From Scylla paramamosain (lineage: Eukaryota > Arthropoda > Malacostraca > Decapoda > Portunidae): a stretch of 64,000 nucleotides of DNA. This document shows, piece by piece, positions 58,601 to 64,000 of this stretch. A model generated the notes under the pieces. The model saw only the letters and a list, made by a program, of their open reading frames with translations, searched no databases and was not told the DNA's origin. The translations under genes were made by a program, and so were the position numbers. The stretch is taken from the NCBI RefSeq assembly GCF_035594125.1, contig NC_087151.1:23419079-23483078 (forward strand), in the 5' to 3' direction. How positions within the stretch are numbered: the first letter of the stretch is position 1; each line of letters opens with the position of its first letter.

Positions 58601-61538
58601 TTTTTCTTATAAGGTGTTTTCCATGCTTTTTAGTATTTCTCTCAAAAGAAAATCTCAAAAGAAATGTTTATGGAAATCTCATTTAGTATCTAAATATAAG
58701 CTGTTTTGTATGCTTTTTTGATGTTTTGGTACCTAACTAACAAAGTGAAAAACACTCAAAATACTTCTTTTTGGGTTACGTTGTTTTGTTTCACTATAAA
58801 AGGTGTTTTGCATGCGTTTTAGCGTTTTCGTACATAAGTGGTTCAAAAATACTCAAAAGACACGTTTTCCCTAACATTGTTTTATTTTTCCATACAGTGT
58901 GGTATCTATGCTTTTTAACGTTTATCGTGTCTAACACACTTAATAAAATCACAAAAGACACGTTTCTGTTAATGCCGTTTCCTTTCCCCATGTAGGTGAC
59001 TTTGCATGCATTTTGGAGTTTGGTAACTAACAATGGGAAAAACATTCAAAATACACGTCTTTGGTAATGAAGTTTTATTTCGCTATACAGAATGTTATTA
59101 ATGCCTTTTAACGTTTTGGTACCTAAGAAGCTTAATAATTCTCATTACACACGTTTCTCTTAATATTATTTTCTTTCCCCATATAGAGTACTCTCCATGC
59201 ATTTTAGAATTTTTGTACGTAACAAGCTCAAAACTTCTGAAAAAAAAACATTTTTTTTTTTGGTAAACATATACTGTTTTTCCATAAAGGGTGTTTTGCC
59301 TGCGTTTTAGCTTTTTGGTACGTAAGTAGCTTAAAAACATCGAAAAGAGAAGAATTTGATAATGATGTAGTGTTCTTCCACATAGGATACTTTCAATGCT
59401 ATCTGGCTTTTTGGTATCTAAACATGCCATAATCACTCACCAAACACGTTTCTTAAAATGTCGTTTCCTCTCCCCATATAAGGTGCTTTATATACATTTT
59501 GACATTTTGGTATATGACAATGGGAAATGCACTCAAAATACATGTTTTTTTGGTAGTGTTGCTCTATTTGTCCATGTAGAGAGCTATTCATGCTTTTTAG
59601 CGTTTTGGTACTTGAGAAGCTCAAAAATATTTTTAATATACGTTTCTCGTAATGTCATTTTGTCTCCCCATATAGGTTGTTTGCATGCATTTTGACGTTT
59701 ATATACGCAACAAGCTCAAAAACATTAAAAACACTTGTAATTTTTTCTTAAGTAAAAATACTTCGTAATGTTACTTTGTGTCTCCACAAAGGGTGTTTAC
59801 TGTGCGTTTTAGTATTTTCGTACATATGCAGCTCAAAAAAAAAAAAAAAAATCAAAAGACTTTTTTTCCATATAGGATGCTTTCCAAGATTTTTAGAGTT
59901 TTGCTGTGTAACATACAAAAAATACTCAAAAGATACGTTTCACTTAATGTCGTTCCTTTTTCTCATATAGGGCACATTGCATGCATTTTGGCGTTTTGGT
60001 ACTTAACAGTGTAAAAAATAACAAACAAAAAAAAACACTCAAAATACACGTTTTTTGGTAATATTTTTGTATCTCTATATGAAGAGTTATTCAATGCTTT
60101 TCTGCTTTTTTTTTTTTTTTGGTACTAAGAAGCTCAAAAACTCTCCTAAAACAAGTTATTTGTAGGGTCCTCTTGTTTCCCTATTCTTCCCCTGTTTCAT
60201 TTTTGTATTGTTATTCTGTTTCTCCGTATAGAGTGTTATTCGTGCGTTTCAGTGTTTTGGTACCTAAGCAGCTCAAAGATATTAAAAATACACGTTTCTC
60301 GTAATGTTCTTTAGTCTCGCGATGTAGTGTACTTTGCAAGTTGAAAACACTTAAAATACTTGTTTGTGGTAATGTTACTCTGTATCTCAATAAAGGGGTT
60401 TTGCATGCGTTTTAGGGTTTTGTTAGTTAAGTAGCCCAAAAACACTCAAAAGGAACGTTTTTTGGTAATGTTATTTTGTTTTCCCATATTGGGTGCTTTC
60501 GATGCTTTTTAGCGTTTTATTGTCAAACATGCACAAAAACACTTATAGGATACGTTTCCTGTAAAGTCATTTCATTTCACCGTAGAGGTTGCCTTGCATG
60601 CTTTTTGGCGTTTTGTTATCTAATGATGTAAAAAACACACAAAATACACTTTTTTTTTGTATTCTTAATCTGTTTCTCCATATTGAGTGTTATTCATGTG
60701 TTTCAGCGATTTGGTACATAGCTCAAAAAGAAGCTCAAAAACACTAAAAATACACGTCTCTCGTAATGTTCTTTATTTTCGCGATGAAGTGCACTTTTTA
60801 TATATATTTGCAGTTTTTTACGTAACAAGCAAAACAAAAAAAAAAACTGAAAATGCACGTTTTTATTAAAGTTGTTATTGTGTCCCTATAAAAGGTGTTT
60901 TGCAAGTGTTTTAGCGTTTCGGTACGTAAGTACCTAAAAAACACTCAAAAGACACGTTTTAGTTTTTTTTTTTTCCATATTGAGTTTTTTCCATGCTTTT
61001 TAGTGTTTTCGTGCCTTCAAAGGACATTCAAAAAGACATATTTATATAAACGAATTTTCAGTTCACAATTAAGGGTGCTTTGCATGCTTTTCGGCGTTTC
61101 GGTATTTAAGAATGTAAACAAAAAACATTTGATAATATTGTTCTCTATCCTAGATAGAGTGCTATTCATGCGTTTTAGCGTTTTAGTACCTGAGACGATC
61201 CAAAGCACTCATAATACATATCTCTAGCAATGATTTTTTCATTACCTCAAATAGAGTTTCCATGCATTTTATCGTTTTTGTTCGTAACAAGCTAAAAAGG
61301 TTCAAAACACTTATTTTTGGTAATGCTATTCTTTCTCCATAAAGTGTGTTTTGCATGCGTTTTAGCATTTCGCTACGTAAGAAGCTAAAAAACACTGAAA
61401 GGATACGTTTTTTGTAAAACTGTTTGGTATTCCCATTCAGAGTGATTTCTATGCATTTTAGCGTTTTGGTGCTTAACATGCTCATATACACTCAAAAGAG
61501 ATGCGTTTTGGAACCTAAAAAGCTCAAAAGCTCTCATA

Positions 61539-61723
<185 letters not shown>

Positions 61724-62974
61724 TTCGTAATGCCTTTTCGTTATTCCATATGAGACACTTTGCATGAATTTTCGCGTTTTTGTACATATCAATGCTACTA
61801 ACACTCATAACACACGTTTTTAGTAATGTTGTTATGTTTCTACATATAGAGTGTTGTTGAGAATTTTGTTAGCTAAGGTTTAATAATTCATAATACGTGT
61901 GTATTGATAATGCAATATTATTGTAATTAATATTGTTATCTTTCATCATATGAGGTCCATTGCATACATTTTGCTGTTTCTGTACCTAACGATCTGAAAA
62001 ATCATCGTAATACACCTTTTTGGTAATGGTATTCTGTTTCTCCATAATGAGTGTTTTGCATGAATTTTACCCTTTTGATACGTAAGAAGCTTAAAAACAC
62101 ACAAAAGACACCTTTTTTTGTAATGTTGTTTTGTAGGATACTTTCCAAGCATTTTTATTGTTTTGGTGCATAAAACGCTAAAAAGAAAAAAAACACGTTT
62201 CTGGTAATGTCGCTTCTTTTTCCTATATAGAGTGCTTTGCATGCGTTTTGTCAGTTTGGTATCTAACAATGTAAAAAACACTCAAAATACACGTTTTTGG
62301 TAATGTTCTAATTCTTCACATAGAGGGTTATTCAACGCATTCTCGCGTTTTGGTACCTAAGAATCTCAAAAACACTGCTTATACACGTTTCTCGTAATGT
62401 TCTTTCGTTTTCCCATACCGGGTACTTTGCATGCATGTTAGCGTATATGTACGTAATAAGCCCATAAACACCCAAAATACTTGTTTTTGGTAATGTTACT
62501 CTGTGTCTCAATGAAGAGGGTTTTACATCCGTATTAGCGTTTTGGTAGGTAAGTACCTCAAAAACATTGAAAAATAACGTTTTTGATAATGTTTTGTTTT
62601 CCAATATAACGTGCTTTCCATACTTTTTTCGCGTTTTGTTGTCTAACATGCACAAAAATATATATAAGATACGTTTCTTGTAATATCGTTTTATTTCAAC
62701 AGAGAGGGTGTTATGCTTGCATTTTGGCATTTTTTTTTTTTCTAGCTATGTGAAAAACACTAAAAAATACATATTTTTTGTAATGTTGTTCTGTTTCTCC
62801 ACATAGTGCTATTTACACGTTTTAGCGTTTTGGTGCCTAAGAAGCTCAAAAACACTCAAAATACACGTCACTCGTAATGTTCTTTTCTAGCGGTTTCGTA
62901 CGTAACAAGCTCATAAGCACTGAAAATACACGTTTTTGGTAAAGTTATTGTGTCCCTCTATAAAGGGTGTTTTG

Positions 62975-63375
62975 CAAAGCATCCTATAAGGTGTAAGGGT
63001 ACAAGATATCAAAGAAAAAAAAAAACGTATCTTTTGAGTGTTTATGAGCGTGTTGAAATGCTGAAATGATGAAAAAAACATAGAAAACACCCAATATAGG
63101 GGAAAAAATACCAAGAAAGTGTCTTTTTTTTTTTAACGCCTTACATATCAAAATGCTAAAATGCGTGTAAAACGCCCTTTATAAAAAAAAAAAGAATATT
63201 ATTCCTGTTGAGAATGTTACATAGATAAACGCCAAAATGCATAGAAAGTACCTTAGATAGGGCAACGAAAACACATCACGAGAAACGTTTATTTAGAGCT
63301 TTATAGGTATCAAAAGGCTAAAACGCATGAACAACACTCTATAAAAAGAAACAGAACATGACCAAAAAACGTGTT
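62975..63375 (-). repeat. Short inverted satellite patch
   Basis: About 400 bp reading as the minus-orientation satellite (tatcaaaatgctaaaatgcg, then caaaatgcatagaaagtacc) between plus-oriented arrays. The breakpoints are near 62975 (ttttgcaaagcatcctat) and 63375. Confidence 0.75.
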
Positions 63376-64000
63376 CTTTGAATGCATTTCGGCATTTTGG
63401 TATCTAACAAAGTGAAATACTCTTAAATTACACGGTTCTGGTAATGTTCTGTTTTCCTTTTATAATTTTTTTACATATAGAGTGTTACTCATGCGTTTTC
63501 GTGTTTTAGTACCTAAGAAGCTCAAAAACACTCATAATGGACGTTTCTTGTAATGTCTTTTCGGTTCCTCATATAGAAGTACGTTTTTGACGTTTTTGTA
63601 CATAACAAGCTTAAAAAAAAAAAAATACAAAATACCTGTTTTTGGTAATGTTATTGTCTTCCTCTATATAGAGTGATCTGCATGCATTTAAGCGGTTTGG
63701 TAGGTAAGTAGTTCAAAAACACTCAAAATACACTATTTTGGTAATTTTCTTCTTCTTTCCATATTGAGTGTTTTAGATGTTTTTTAGCGTTTTGGTGCCT
63801 TACACGCTTACACTCAAAAGACTCGTTTTTTTTAAATCTAGTTTCCTTTCCCCATAGAGGGTGCTTTGCATGCATTTTTTGCTTTTTAGTACCTAACAAT
63901 GTTAGATACAATCAAAATACACGTGTTTGGTAAAGTGGTTCTGTTTCTCAATATAACATACTATTCCTGCCTTTTAGCGTTTTGTTACATTAGAAGCTCA
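63376..64000 (+). repeat. Satellite array, 5-monomer type, plus orientation, continues past window
   Basis: Same variant order as 47561-62974 resumes (aacaaagtgaaatac, then acctaagaagctcaaaaaca, then acataacaagc). No gene is seen. Confidence 0.82.

Overview
This is eukaryotic, AT-rich, repeat-dominated DNA. The mix of elements suggests an arthropod, most likely a decapod crustacean: degenerate Jockey-type LINEs, a Ty3/gypsy LTR retrotransposon, a Polinton/Maverick-type virus-like element, very long (TA)n, (GA)n and (TAA)n runs, and a large satellite. The taxon is inferred from the repeat content, not from any host gene. I see no convincing single-copy host gene, tRNA, rRNA or CRISPR array.

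Layout. (1) 1-5837, minus strand: the 5' two-thirds of a Ty3/gypsy retrotransposon. In transcription order it has a probable LTR and primer-binding site, an SGNH-hydrolase-like ORF, gag, protease-reverse transcriptase, and RNase H-integrase, which runs off the window at base 1. Gag and pol share one frame and are separated by a single UGA. (2) About 5.9-23.6 kb: a degenerate satellite of roughly 96-bp monomers organised as an approximately 11-monomer, 1-kb higher-order unit, interrupted by two dead Jockey-like LINE copies and two (TA)n runs. (3) 23.6-27.1 kb: a third LINE copy carrying a foldback insertion, then a microsatellite cluster (poly-A, AAC, TAA, GA, TTC/TTA). (4) 27.1-34.2 kb: the same satellite in the opposite orientation but with a 5-monomer, approximately 480-bp higher-order unit, broken by a fourth LINE copy and a 290-bp (TA)n. 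A perfect 24-bp palindrome at 34203-34226 marks the switch back to plus orientation. (5) 34.2-35.5 kb: a second copy of the satellite stretch at 10.2-11.35 kb. (6) 35493-47560: a decayed, left-truncated Polinton-type element. (7) 47.56-64.0 kb: the 5-monomer satellite in plus orientation, with three (TA)n runs and a short inverted patch near 63 kb.

The Polinton-type element reads entirely on the plus strand: family-B DNA polymerase, A32-type packaging ATPase, chromodomain integrase (split by a fifth LINE), a small basic protein, a conserved Polinton protein of unknown role, a macro-domain (ADP-ribose-binding type) protein, a penton-like minor capsid protein, a basic tail-like protein, the double-jelly-roll major capsid protein, an adenovirus-type cysteine protease, and an unknown gene with a GT-AG intron. 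Replication, packaging, integration, capsid and maturation functions are therefore all represented, but nearly every gene carries nonsense codons or frameshifts, so this is a fossil. The most unusual parts are the macro-domain cargo gene, the spliced right-end gene, the SGNH ORF ahead of gag in the LTR element, and the two distinct higher-order organisations of one satellite.
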